DNA of 32,601 nt from Phycisphaerales bacterium (lineage in GTDB: Bacteria > Planctomycetota > Phycisphaerae > Phycisphaerales > UBA1924): contig JALWOY010000005.1 of the NCBI GenBank assembly GCA_027083355.1, positions 1 to 32,601 on the forward strand, written 5' to 3'. The translations under genes and the position numbers were made by a program. Positions 15,044 to 24,165 of the stretch are shown piece after piece (the first letter of the stretch is position 1; each line of letters begins with the position of its first letter). The notes below the pieces were generated by a model. The model was not told where the DNA came from and did no database searches. It saw only the letters and a list, made by a program, of their open reading frames with translations.

Positions 15044-15436
15044 TTACTTCTGCACCGTCGGCTCACCCGCGACATGCTTGAGACCACGCCGACGATCACG
15101 CAGACGCCGGCTCTTGCCCACACGGTCGCGGAGGAAATACAGCTTCGCCCGCCGGGCATCGCCGCGACGCACCACCTCGATCTTCGCGATCAACGGGCTG
15201 TTCAGCGGCCACGTCCGCTCGACTCCGATGTTGTCGACGATCCGACGCACCGTGATCATCTCGTGCATCCCGCCGCCCTTGCGGCTGATCAGCACGCCCT
15301 GATACACCTGCACACGCTCCTTGTCGCCCTCGACGATCCGCTGGTGCACGTTGATCGTGTCGCCGATGTCGAACCGGGGGAAATCATCCCGGATGGCGTC
15401 CTTGTTGATCGATTCGATGATCTGCTGCCTGCCCAT
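15044..15436 (-). CDS. rplS: 50S ribosomal protein L19
   Basis: This 130-residue protein matches bL19 over its whole length: FDIGDTINVHQRI near the N-terminus, RVQVYQGVLISRKGGG, and the ending block LRDRVGKSRRLRDRR. L19 sits at the 30S-50S interface. It is slightly longer than the usual 115-120 residues owing to a short tail. GGAG lies eight bases before the ATG. The common rpsP-rimM-trmD neighbours are not here, so rplS is a separate unit with its own terminator. Confidence 0.96.
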   Translation of the reverse strand: MGRQQIIESINKDAIRDDFPRFDIGDTINVHQRIVEGDKERVQVYQGVLISRKGGGMHEMITVRRIVDNIGVERTWPLNSPLIAKIEVVRRGDARRAKLYFLRDRVGKSRRLRDRRRGLKHVAGEPTVQK

Positions 15437-15544
15437 GTTGATCGCTCCGGTGTCCAGTGGCGGGACCGCAAGGTTAGGCGGCCTCCCGGGTCCGAGTCCA
15501 TCCCCGCCGAGATCCCCTCTCGTTCACAATACACAATCAACCGG

Positions 15545-15570
15545 CATCGGCATCGCTTGTTAGGCCGATG
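15545..15570 (-). terminator. Hairpin after nuoH
   Basis: CATCGGC and GCCGATG form a 7-bp stem with a 12-base loop, 17 bases beyond the nuoH stop on the minus strand. No T-run follows. The rest of 15437-15544 before rplS shows nothing clear besides the ribosome site. Confidence 0.3.
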
Positions 15571-15586
15571 AACGGAAGCCCGGCCC

Positions 15587-16996
15587 TTACACCCCCGCGG
15601 CCGTCCCCTGCACGGGCCGGTCTTCGAGCGCCATCGCCTCGGTTGGCGCCGTCGAAACCCGTTCGCCCGGCATCGGGCTGAACCGCGACCCGTACAGATT
15701 GATCCGCCGATTCCGTGTCGACCTCGGCAGCGTCGTCTGGACGAGATAGATCCCCGCGAGCATCACCATGTTCGCCGCGAACATCGGCAACCACGCGAAC
15801 ACCCCGAGCGTGTCGGCGTAGTCCGCGGGTGTCTGGCCGAAGTGCACGAGGACGCTCGTCACGACCACGATCGTCAGGCTGATCGGGATCAGGCTCTGCC
15901 ACCCCAGCATCATCACCTGGTCGTACCGCAGCCGCGGCAGCGTCCATCGCACGAGCATCTGGAAGCAGATCACCAGCACGACCTTCGACAGATACACGAT
16001 CACCTTGGCGAACACCGCGATCAGCGTGGTGTTCTCGGGGCTGAGCCAGTGGTTGTGGATCCCGAGCAACCCCAGCGGCAGGTGATACCCGCCGAAGAAC
16101 AACAGCACGAGGAACGCGCTGCTCGTCACCAGGTGCGCGTACTCCGCGAGGAAGAACAACGCGAATCGCATCGACGAATACTCCGTGTGGTACCCGCCGA
16201 CAAGCTCCTGCTCCGCCTCCGCGTTGTCGAACGGCGCTCGGTTCGCCTCGGCCGTGATCGCGATCAGGAACATCACCATCGCCAGAGGCTGCGCCAACAC
16301 CAGCCAGCCGTGCTGCACCTGGTAATCGATGATCTTGGTCGGGATCACGGACCCGACGATCAGCAGCACCGCCATCAGGCTCAGCCCCAGCGGGATCTCG
16401 TACGAGATCATCTGGGCCGTCGCCCGCAGCCCCCCGAGGAAGGAATACTTGTTGTTCGACGCCCAGCCCCCGAGCGTCACCCCGTACACCCCCAGCGACG
16501 CGACCGCCAGCATGTAGACCACGCCGATATTCACGTCCGCGCCCGCGATCAGCACACGCCCGCCCGGGATCGTCCCGAACGGGAGATGGATCGCCCCGAT
16601 CGTCCACCACCCGCCCCACGGGATCACGGCGAACCCGATCAACGCGGGGATGATGATGAACACCGGCGCCAGCGTGAACAGCACGTGGTCCACGCGCCGG
16701 GCCGCGTAGTCCTCCTTCAGAAGAAACTTGATCCCGTCGGCCACCGGCTGGCCCAACCCCAGCACGCCGTGCAGCGGGCCGTCCGTCCCGAGAAATTTCA
16801 ACGCGGGCAGCCCGAAATCGAACCCCACGCGGTTCGGGCCGATCCGGTCCTGGATGTACGAGGAGATCTTCCGCTCCAGATACACCGAGTACGCCACAAC
16901 GATCAGGATGACGTGCAGCATCACGAACAGCACCACCGCGCTGACGATCATCTGTGACGTCACGTTCTGCTCGAAAAAGGTTCTTATCGCGTCCAT
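15587..16996 (-). CDS. nuoH: NADH-quinone oxidoreductase subunit H
   Basis: NuoH is the membrane subunit of complex I that forms the quinone cavity. Hallmarks are YLERKISSYIQDRIGPNRVG (about 40-60), GQPVADGIKFLLKED and the EANRAPFDNAEAEQELVGGY block with its conserved acidic residues at the quinone channel. At 469 residues it is longer than the usual 325 or so; the excess comes from larger loops, an additional hydrophobic segment near the C-terminus (MFAANMVMLAGIYLVQT) and a polar tail. The start at 16996 gives a normal N-terminus; the upstream frame to 17077 is unlike the family. No Shine-Dalgarno is seen, and TACAGT (minus, 17011 to 17006) lies nine bases before the ATG. No other nuo gene is in the window. 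Confidence 0.93.
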   Translation of the reverse strand: MDAIRTFFEQNVTSQMIVSAVVLFVMLHVILIVVAYSVYLERKISSYIQDRIGPNRVGFDFGLPALKFLGTDGPLHGVLGLGQPVADGIKFLLKEDYAARRVDHVLFTLAPVFIIIPALIGFAVIPWGGWWTIGAIHLPFGTIPGGRVLIAGADVNIGVVYMLAVASLGVYGVTLGGWASNNKYSFLGGLRATAQMISYEIPLGLSLMAVLLIVGSVIPTKIIDYQVQHGWLVLAQPLAMVMFLIAITAEANRAPFDNAEAEQELVGGYHTEYSSMRFALFFLAEYAHLVTSSAFLVLLFFGGYHLPLGLLGIHNHWLSPENTTLIAVFAKVIVYLSKVVLVICFQMLVRWTLPRLRYDQVMMLGWQSLIPISLTIVVVTSVLVHFGQTPADYADTLGVFAWLPMFAANMVMLAGIYLVQTTLPRSTRNRRINLYGSRFSPMPGERVSTAPTEAMALEDRPVQGTAAGV

Positions 16997-17078
16997 GAGT
17001 CCGCAACTGTAGCGGCCCGAACCGCAACCCGCCCGAAGGACCCGGGCAGAACTCATCCCGAAGGACCGAAACGGCACG

Positions 17079-17819
17079 TCAAGGCAGGGTCAGCACCTCG
17101 GGATCGAGGATCTCCCCCGGCTCGCCCGCCGATCGCTCAGCCCCGACGACCCAGTGCAACATCCGCACACCCCGCGGCCCCGACTCCACCGCCGTCAGGC
17201 TCACCGTCCGAGCGTCCGGGCGGCTCATCAGCACGCTCGCCGCCCCACGCCCCGGCCAACGGTGCCGATGAAACCCGTCCTGCATCACAGGCGAAGGTTC
17301 CCGGCCCACCATCTCATCGAACAGCCCCGCACGATCCGCCACCACACTGTCACCGAGCCCCGACGATGCCCAGCACACAGGCACCTTCGGCGTCTCGGTC
17401 TCCAGACGACCCGCGCCTCGCCACGCCCAGGACTGCACCCGCACCCGGCACCCCGGCCGGACAACCGCGATCAGCCGGAACGGGGCGTAACACCCCAACT
17501 CCAGCCCCGCCACGGCCCGGGGGATCTCGTCAACCGAACACGAGGCCAGATCCGGCAGAATCAACCCCCGCGACCGGAGCACCCCCCGATCGAGGGTCAG
17601 TGGCGGCTCCGGGTTGACGTTCATGATCGCAAGCGTCAGCCCGTCCTCGCGCGCGAGCACCCACGTCCCACCGCCCTCGGGGTCGTGCGGCGCAATCGTA
17701 GAGAATCGCCCCGCACGCCGAACCTCCGGCCCGAGGCCCGGCGTCCGGTCGCGTTGCTCATCCCGGCTGTGGACGAGCCGATACCCGTCGCCCGTCGCGA
17801 TCACAGAAACAGTGCACAC
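17079..17819 (-). CDS. NRDE (TANGO2-like) family protein
   Basis: The 246-residue protein begins MCTVS, with Cys2 exposed after removal of Met, and has SRDE at residues 18-21, the motif that names the NRDE family. The fold is that of N-terminal nucleophile hydrolases, with Cys2 as the presumed nucleophile. In animals TANGO2 is linked to Golgi and heme or lipid handling; the bacterial role is unknown. The start is GTG at 17819, chosen because Cys must be residue 2; the frame runs 32 codons further upstream without family likeness. The DinB-like gene ends 16 bases upstream on the same strand. Confidence 0.82.
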   Translation of the reverse strand: MCTVSVIATGDGYRLVHSRDEQRDRTPGLGPEVRRAGRFSTIAPHDPEGGGTWVLAREDGLTLAIMNVNPEPPLTLDRGVLRSRGLILPDLASCSVDEIPRAVAGLELGCYAPFRLIAVVRPGCRVRVQSWAWRGAGRLETETPKVPVCWASSGLGDSVVADRAGLFDEMVGREPSPVMQDGFHRHRWPGRGAASVLMSRPDARTVSLTAVESGPRGVRMLHWVVGAERSAGEPGEILDPEVLTLP

Positions 17820-17835
17820 GGGGTGAATGCTCCGA

Positions 17836-18357
17836 TCAGCCCGCGCCGGCGCGCTCGAAGTTGATGGTCGACGGGGCACGCCCGTATGTCTCGGGCAGCG
17901 TGACCCCGAACTCACCCGCGATGGTCTTGATCAGCGCATCGTGGTGGATCGCGTGATGTGTGGCGAACCACAACTCTCGGACCAGCGTCGAATCCATCTC
18001 GGCCGTATCACCCTCGCCGTTCACCATCGCGAGCACCCGCACGGGGAATTCGAGCTGCGTCTCGTCCAGCCCGTCGAATTCTTCGATGATCGACTCGATC
18101 TCGGCCAGAGCCGCCCCGCGATCGGATTCCACCGCCACCCCCCGATCACGGTGGTCATAGTCCACCACACTCGACGAACGGAATCCGTCGAGCAGCTTGC
18201 GGTAATGATCGAGCGTGTGGCGTGTGTGCTGACCGATCGACGCGCCCTGCGCCCCGGGTGTCGCGTACGCCTCATCAGTCAGCCCGCGGATCATCTCCGC
18301 CGCCTGCGTGAGGATCGCTCGGGCCGACCTGAGCACGAGTCTGTCCGTATCCGCCAT
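17836..18357 (-). CDS. DinB-fold (YfiT-like) metal-binding protein
   Basis: This 173-residue four-helix-bundle protein has His residues spaced as in the DinB superfamily: SIGQHTRHTLDHY (40-52) and FATHHAIHHDALI (131-143), expected to bind a divalent metal. Members act as thiol-dependent transferases (for example bacillithiol-linked) or have unknown roles; no substrate can be read here. The ATG at 18357 is preceded by AAAGGA eight bases upstream, which decides the start; the frame is open 51 codons further but unlike the family. It heads the NRDE gene and is divergent from tgt. Confidence 0.83.
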   Translation of the reverse strand: MADTDRLVLRSARAILTQAAEMIRGLTDEAYATPGAQGASIGQHTRHTLDHYRKLLDGFRSSSVVDYDHRDRGVAVESDRGAALAEIESIIEEFDGLDETQLEFPVRVLAMVNGEGDTAEMDSTLVRELWFATHHAIHHDALIKTIAGEFGVTLPETYGRAPSTINFERAGAG

Positions 18358-18561
18358 AATTCTTGTCCTTTCGGTCAGGATTGCGACCCGATGAGGATAG
18401 GCCACCGCAGCGTTCATCGGAAAGCCCCGCCATCCATCGCGACCGTCAGAACACGCTCCGGTGTGTTTCTGTTTCACCCGAGACGCCCTCGCACCGCATA
18501 CCGCCGACACACGCAGATGTCACACCCCGAGCACCCGGCCGAATCCGCAATGTTCGTGTTC

Positions 18562-18567
18562 TAGAAT
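18562..18567 (+). promoter_or_regulatory. -10 box upstream of tgt
   Basis: TAGAAT matches the consensus -10 at five of six positions and lies 55 bases before the tgt GTG. The -35 region is not recognisable. The 265-base divergent gap 18358-18622 holds nothing else I can name. Confidence 0.4.
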
Positions 18568-18622
18568 CGCCACCCCTCCGAGTTGCCATCGGACGAGCGC
18601 GGGGGGCGAGCGAAGGGGCACC

Positions 18623-19981
18623 GTGGCACAGCCGATCTCATTCCGCGTTGAATCACGGTCGAGGCTGTGCAATGCCCGTACGGGCATCGTCCACACCCCG
18701 CATGGTTCATTCCAAACCCCCGCATTCATGCCCGTCGGGACCCGCGGGACCGTCAAGGGCATCCTCCCCGTCCAACTCAAAGACACCGGGGCGCAGTGCG
18801 TCCTCAATAACACCTACCACCTCATGCTCCGCCCCGGAAGCGAGGCGATCGCACGACGCGGCGGCGTCCACCGCTTCATGTGCTGGGATGGACCGATCCT
18901 GACCGATTCAGGGGGGTACCAGGCCTATTCCATGGCCGACATCAACGCCGTGGATGAGGACGGCGTCACCTTCAAAAGCATCCTCACGGGCGAAAATATC
19001 AGGCTCACGCCGGAAATCTCGATGCGGGTCCAGAACCTGCTCGGCCCCGACATCATCATGGCATTCGACGATTGCCCCCCCTCCGTCGATCCACAAGGGG
19101 CACCCGCGAACCAGACCCGGCTTCGACTCGCGGCCATGCGCGACAGAGGCAAAAAAGCCGAATACAGCCACGACAAACGCCTCGACCTCGCCCTCGAACG
19201 GACGACACGTTGGCTCCAACGCTGCAAAGCAGCCCACGCAAGGCCCGACGAACAGGCCCTGTTCGGGATTGTCCAGGGCGGCGTCGACCTCCAACGCAGG
19301 GCCGCCTCGGTCGAGCAGATCTGCAACATCGACCTGCCCGGCTACGCCATCGGGGGCGTCGCCGTCGGCGAGAGCGGGGACGAGATCCGCCGCGTCGTCC
19401 GGTTCACGGCCCCCCGCCTGCCAGAGGACAAGCCCCGTTATCTCATGGGGGTCGGCTACGCGCACGACATCGTCGCCGCGGTCTGCGCCGGGGTGGACAT
19501 GTTCGATTGTGTTCTGCCGACCCGCAACGGACGCAACGCCAACGCGTTCCTGCGTTTGCCGGACGATCCCGACGAATTGAACCGTGACGACAGCAGGCCA
19601 TGGAAAGGCCAGATCCGACTGCGGAACGCCCGATACGCCGACGACGACCGCCCCCTCGAACCCGGATGCGACTGCCCGGCGTGCGATCCCGCGGCGTACG
19701 GCTGGCCGTGCCCGGACGGCACACCCTTCACGAGGGCCTACATCCGGCATCTTTTCCTGTGCGGGGAGATGCTCGGGCCTATTCTTGTCAGCCTGCACAA
19801 CCTCCGGTTCTATCAGCGGCTGATGATTGATGTCAGGCAGGCCGTCGCCAACGATGATTGGCTCGGGCTGGCGCGTCGCTGGCCCGGGGCCGCCGCGGGT
19901 CTGCCTGAGAACCTGCCGGGGGCACGCGGGGCGGGGTCAACCGAATGGGCGCACACTCGACGCCCGGAGAACACACAATGA
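18623..19981 (+). CDS. tgt: tRNA-guanine transglycosylase
   Basis: The enzyme exchanges G34 for preQ1 in tRNAs with GUN anticodons, on the way to queuosine. Visible are DSGGYQAYSM (95-104), GGVAVGE and the catalytic segment DMFDCVLPTRNGR (292-304) with the nucleophile Asp295. The zinc site is C349-x-C351-x2-C354 and His392 (SLHNLRF). Between Cys354 and the RAY that normally follows within a few residues there is an insertion of about 11-12 residues containing another Cys. At 452 residues it is longer than the usual 370-380, partly because of a tail rich in Gly and Ala. The start is GTG at 18623, preceded by AAGGGG at four bases. Its stop overlaps the yajC ATG (ATGA), giving the well-known tgt-yajC-secDF order. 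Confidence 0.93.
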   Translation: MAQPISFRVESRSRLCNARTGIVHTPHGSFQTPAFMPVGTRGTVKGILPVQLKDTGAQCVLNNTYHLMLRPGSEAIARRGGVHRFMCWDGPILTDSGGYQAYSMADINAVDEDGVTFKSILTGENIRLTPEISMRVQNLLGPDIIMAFDDCPPSVDPQGAPANQTRLRLAAMRDRGKKAEYSHDKRLDLALERTTRWLQRCKAAHARPDEQALFGIVQGGVDLQRRAASVEQICNIDLPGYAIGGVAVGESGDEIRRVVRFTAPRLPEDKPRYLMGVGYAHDIVAAVCAGVDMFDCVLPTRNGRNANAFLRLPDDPDELNRDDSRPWKGQIRLRNARYADDDRPLEPGCDCPACDPAAYGWPCPDGTPFTRAYIRHLFLCGEMLGPILVSLHNLRFYQRLMIDVRQAVANDDWLGLARRWPGAAAGLPENLPGARGAGSTEWAHTRRPENTQ

Positions 19982-20496
19982 ATGATTGGAACTGGACGCT
20001 CTTCACCCTTGCCCAGGACGGCACCGCCGAGGTCCTCGGCGCACCGAGCGGTAGGGGGGGGACACCCACCGGCGAATCCACCGGACAGCCCGCGACCCCG
20101 GCCGGGCCCGGCGCCCCCGCGGGCGGTCAGGGCGCCAAACCCGCCAACCCGTTCGGGGTGCTTTTTCCCCTGCTTATCGGTGTGATGATCTTCATGATGA
20201 TCACCTCGATGTTCTCCGGAAAGAAAGAGAAAAAGAAGCGGGACGAGATGCTCGCCGCCATCAAAAAACGCGACAAGGTGCAGACCGCCGGCGGCATCAT
20301 CGGCACCGTCGTCGAAACAAAGGGCGACGAGATCGTCATCAAGACCGAGGGCACCAAAATGCGGTTCTCACGCGCCGCCATCCAGCAGGTGCTCAAATCG
20401 GCACGGGGGCCCGGCGAAGACCGCGGCGACGGCATCGAGGAGATGGAACTCGAAAACGAGTCATACGACGACTCCGCCGAGACCGTCCGCTCTTGA
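19978..20496 (+). CDS. yajC: Sec translocase accessory subunit YajC
   Basis: This 172-residue protein has one membrane helix (FGVLFPLLIGVMIFMMITSMF, about 62-82) followed by the basic GKKEKKKRDE segment and the small YajC domain with KVQTAGGIIGTVVE. It joins SecD and SecF in the membrane complex that assists SecYEG export. A Gly/Pro/Ala-rich extension of about 60 residues comes before the helix, and an acidic tail follows the domain; typical YajC is about 110 residues. GGAGA lies seven bases before the ATG, which overlaps the tgt stop. Confidence 0.92.
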   Translation: MNDWNWTLFTLAQDGTAEVLGAPSGRGGTPTGESTGQPATPAGPGAPAGGQGAKPANPFGVLFPLLIGVMIFMMITSMFSGKKEKKKRDEMLAAIKKRDKVQTAGGIIGTVVETKGDEIVIKTEGTKMRFSRAAIQQVLKSARGPGEDRGDGIEEMELENESYDDSAETVRS

Positions 20497-20586
20497 AACA
20501 AACACCACGGGGCGACCGATAAAAGCACACCCCGCCGACCCGTGTCAACATCCGAGCACATCGAGGACTGACGAGAACAACACACG

Positions 20587-23500
20587 ATGCGACACCTGAT
20601 CCGGAACTCTATCTTTTCTGTCGCGATCCTCGTGATCGCCGTCCTCTCCATCATCCCGCCGGAAGAAAAACTCCGGCTCGGCAAGGACCTCCGAGGCGGC
20701 ACCACGCTCGTCTACGCGGTCGACATCCCCCCGGGCGAGAACGCACGCGAAGTCCTCTCCCAGACGATCACGATCCTCAAGAAACGCGTCGACCCCAACG
20801 GCCTGCTCGAGATCCAGATGGTCGCCCAGGGCCGGGACCGCATCGAAGTCACCATGCCGCTGCCCAGCGACAGGGTCAAGGCGCTCAAGAAAAAGTTCGA
20901 GGACGCCCTGAACGAGCTGGGCAAGTGCTCCGTCTCGCAGGGTGAGTTCGAACGCGCCCTCAGGGCGGACCCGGCAGAACGCGCCCAGCGGTTGCAGGCC
21001 CTCAGCTGCGACGACCCCGAGCGGTTGGCGCTGATGCAGGAGGCCGCCGAGGCGTTCGACGCGATGACCGCGGCCCAGAAAGTCCTCGACGCCGAACGCG
21101 CGAAGGACGAGCCCGACGCCGCCCTCGTCGACTCCTACGTCGAGATGGTCGTCAACGCCCAGCTCAAGTATGAAGACCTGCTCGCCCGCGTCGTCCACGG
21201 CCAGCTGACGCCCGAGATGCTCCGCAACGCCCTCAAGCTCTCGAACCGGCGCAAGCTCCTCCGCAACGAGGCCGGCGAATACGTCGAGTTCGACAGCCCA
21301 CGCGAGCGAGCGATCAAGAAACTCAAGGAAGAACACCCGAACGATGTCGAGCAGATCGACAGGGTCATCGAGCTGTACGAGACGTACGAGTCCGAACGAA
21401 CCAGCCTCGACGACCCCGAAGACCTCAAACGCCTGATCAGCGCCGCCGGTGTGCCCGGGTTCCGCATCGTCATCGACCCACAGTCGTCGGCCACGCAGAA
21501 CACCCACCCCGAGGAGCAGCGTCTCCGCCAGGAGTTGCTCGAACGGGGCCCCGGCAACGTCCGCAGCCGCGACGCGCGTTGGTGCAAAATCAACGACATC
21601 ACAACCTTCCCCGCGGGGCCGGACACGATCGAGGAACTCGCCGCGATGGAGGCCGACCCCTCCGGGTTCTTCGAGCGTCGCGGCTACGTCTGCGAACGCT
21701 ACGAGGGCGAGTACTACATCCTCTGCTGGGACACCCGCGGGATGCGTCTCACCAAGGCGGAGGGCGACTGGCGGATCGCCAAGGCCTACCAGACCGTCGA
21801 CGACGTGGGCCGACCCGCGATCGGTTTCGAGATGGACCCCAGGGGCGCCAAGCTCCTCGGCGAGCTCACCGGGCCCAACGTCGGCAACAAAATGGGCGTC
21901 CTGCTCGACGAAGAGGTCTACACCGCACCCGTCCTCAACGCCAACATCAGCCGACGCGGAATCATCGAGGGCGACTTCACACCAAAGCAGATCAACTACA
22001 TCATCCAGGTCATGACCGCCGGCTCGCTCTCGGCGAACCTCAGCCCGGAACCCATCAGCCAGAACACCATCGCGCCCGAGTTCGGCGCCGACAACCTCCG
22101 CATGGGACGCACCGCCGGTATGTGGGCGCTCGGCGTCGTCAGCGCGTTCATGATCTTCTACTACTTCGGGTACGGCGTCGTCGCCGTCATCTCGCTCATC
22201 TTCAACGCCATACTCATCCTCGGCGCCATGAGCCTCTCCAGGGCCGCCTTCACGCTCCCCGGCATCGCGGGCGTCATCCTCACCTTCGGCATGGCCGTCG
22301 ACGCCAACGTGCTCATTTACGAACGCGTCCGTGAAGAACTCCTCAACGGGCTCGACCTCAGGGCCGCCGTCAAGTTGGGGTACTCGAAAGCCCTCAGCTC
22401 CATCGTCGACGGCAATGTCACCAACCTCATCGTCACGTTCGTCCTCGCCAACCTCGGCACGCAGGAAATCAAGGGCTTCGCCATTACCCTCGGCATCGGT
22501 GTCGTCGCCACCCTCTTCAGTGCGCTCGTCGTCAGCAGGATCATCATGAACCTCCTGATCGACGTCTTCAAAGTCAAAAAGATGAGCATGCTCCCGATGG
22601 CCGTCCCCGCGATCGGCCGCATCCTCGAACCCAACATCAACTGGATGCGACTCCGATACTTCTTCCTCCTCCTCTCCGCCATCGGCGTCGGGACCGGCCT
22701 CGGCATGGTCGTTTTCCAGGGCAAAGACATGCTCGACACCGAATTCCGGGGCGGGACGCAGGTCGAGTTCCAGCTCAGGGCAGCGACACCGGATGAGATC
22801 GCCACAGGCATCGGCATCAACGACGACGACCCGCCACGCCTCACACTGACCAGGGCCGATGTCGAGCAACGCGTCCACAAAATCGCCGAGGACCTCCCCG
22901 AGAACGACCCCCTCAGGCCCCTCCGCAACGCCCAGGTCATCCCGATCAATCCCGAGGCCGACGGCGTGACCTCCGACCGTTTCCAGGTCAAGACCTACGC
23001 CACGAACTCCGAGGCCGTCATCGGGGCCATCGTCTCGGTCTTTTCCGATGAGGTCGAGAGCCAGCCCGCGCTCGATTTCGTCGGCCGCGACACCCCGCCC
23101 TCAGACGGGGCATCCCTGCCCGTCTACCCGATCCTCAACCAGAAGCTCGGCGACGTCATCCAGAGACCGGGCTACCTCCTCGACGTCGGCGACTTCTTCG
23201 GCGGCGTCGCCATCGTTCTCGACGATCTCCACGTCGACGGGCCCGGAGGAGAAACCAAAAGGCCCACCAAACAGAGCCTCGAAGAACGCATCGCCCAGAT
23301 GCGCGGCAAGCCGGACTACTCGGCAACCCTCGACCGCAAGGTCCGTCTCGTCGTCCTCGACGGGACCGACGACGCCGTCAAATCCGCAGCCCTCCTCGTG
23401 TGGGACGGCGGTGTCAGCTACATCCAGAACGAAACCGTATGGACCGATGAACTCGCCGATCTCGAATGGAACCTTGTCGTCGAGGCCCTCGGGAGCACGA

Positions 23501-24126
23501 CCACCCTCGCGAGTGTCCAGAACTTCAGCTCGGTCATCGCAAAGGATTTCGAAAACACCGCCGTCGTCGCCGTCTTCCTCAGCCTGCTCCTCATCCTGAT
23601 CTACATCTGGGTCCGGTTCGGCTCCGTCCGTTACTCCCTCGCGGCCATCGTCACGCTCATCCATGACGTCCTCACCGCCATCGGCCTGATCGCCCTCGCC
23701 GAGATCCTCTACGACAACGACATCACCGCGTCCATCGCGCGGTCGCTTCTCATCGAGCCGTTCAAAATCGACCTCAACCTCGTCGCCGCGATCCTCACAA
23801 TCATCGGCTACTCCCTCAACGACACCATCGTCATCATGGACCGCATCCGCGAAAACCGCGGGCGGCTCCCATACGCCACCAGAAAAATCGTCAACGACTC
23901 CATCAACCAGACCATCAGCCGAACGATCATCACCTCGGGCACCACACTCTTCGCAACCGTCGTCCTCTACGCATTCGGCGGGCCCGGGGTCAGGGCGTTC
24001 AGCTACGCCCTCCTCTGCGGCGTCGTTGTCGGGACGTACTCTTCGATCGCCGTGGCTTCCCCGTTCGTGTGGTCTCGCAAGAAAGACAAGACCGCGGCAG
24101 AATCGGCCAAGCCCCGTTTGCCGTAG
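20587..24126 (+). CDS. secDF: Protein translocase SecD-SecF fusion with enlarged periplasmic domains
   Basis: One 1179-residue chain carries SecD and SecF, which use the proton gradient to pull exported proteins across the membrane. SecD features are LGKDLRGGTTLVY (31-43), GFEMDPRGAKLLGELTG (413-429), GMAVDANVLIYERVREE (568-584; Asp572 is the proton-path residue) and GFAITLGIGVVATLFSA (630-646). SecF starts near residue 682, with DTEFRGGTQVEFQL near 718-731 and IGYSLNDTIVIMDRIREN near 1072-1090. Bacterial fusions such as that of Bacillus are about 740 residues. The excess here is about 220 charged, helical residues in the first periplasmic domain (about 115-390) and about 200 in the SecF periplasmic domain (about 745-950). 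It lies 90 bases after yajC. Confidence 0.95.
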   Translation: MRHLIRNSIFSVAILVIAVLSIIPPEEKLRLGKDLRGGTTLVYAVDIPPGENAREVLSQTITILKKRVDPNGLLEIQMVAQGRDRIEVTMPLPSDRVKALKKKFEDALNELGKCSVSQGEFERALRADPAERAQRLQALSCDDPERLALMQEAAEAFDAMTAAQKVLDAERAKDEPDAALVDSYVEMVVNAQLKYEDLLARVVHGQLTPEMLRNALKLSNRRKLLRNEAGEYVEFDSPRERAIKKLKEEHPNDVEQIDRVIELYETYESERTSLDDPEDLKRLISAAGVPGFRIVIDPQSSATQNTHPEEQRLRQELLERGPGNVRSRDARWCKINDITTFPAGPDTIEELAAMEADPSGFFERRGYVCERYEGEYYILCWDTRGMRLTKAEGDWRIAKAYQTVDDVGRPAIGFEMDPRGAKLLGELTGPNVGNKMGVLLDEEVYTAPVLNANISRRGIIEGDFTPKQINYIIQVMTAGSLSANLSPEPISQNTIAPEFGADNLRMGRTAGMWALGVVSAFMIFYYFGYGVVAVISLIFNAILILGAMSLSRAAFTLPGIAGVILTFGMAVDANVLIYERVREELLNGLDLRAAVKLGYSKALSSIVDGNVTNLIVTFVLANLGTQEIKGFAITLGIGVVATLFSALVVSRIIMNLLIDVFKVKKMSMLPMAVPAIGRILEPNINWMRLRYFFLLLSAIGVGTGLGMVVFQGKDMLDTEFRGGTQVEFQLRAATPDEIATGIGINDDDPPRLTLTRADVEQRVHKIAEDLPENDPLRPLRNAQVIPINPEADGVTSDRFQVKTYATNSEAVIGAIVSVFSDEVESQPALDFVGRDTPPSDGASLPVYPILNQKLGDVIQRPGYLLDVGDFFGGVAIVLDDLHVDGPGGETKRPTKQSLEERIAQMRGKPDYSATLDRKVRLVVLDGTDDAVKSAALLVWDGGVSYIQNETVWTDELADLEWNLVVEALGSTTTLASVQNFSSVIAKDFENTAVVAVFLSLLLILIYIWVRFGSVRYSLAAIVTLIHDVLTAIGLIALAEILYDNDITASIARSLLIEPFKIDLNLVAAILTIIGYSLNDTIVIMDRIRENRGRLPYATRKIVNDSINQTISRTIITSGTTLFATVVLYAFGGPGVRAFSYALLCGVVVGTYSSIAVASPFVWSRKKDKTAAESAKPRLP

Positions 24127-24165
24127 CAACAGGCGGGTGTCCGGACCCGCTCCGCGGAGGGCGCG

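Noticed and set aside
20545-22878. A 777-codon minus-strand open frame
   Set aside because: Antisense to secDF, extremely rich in Asp, Glu, Val and Gly, no motif. The real gene is unmistakable on the other strand.
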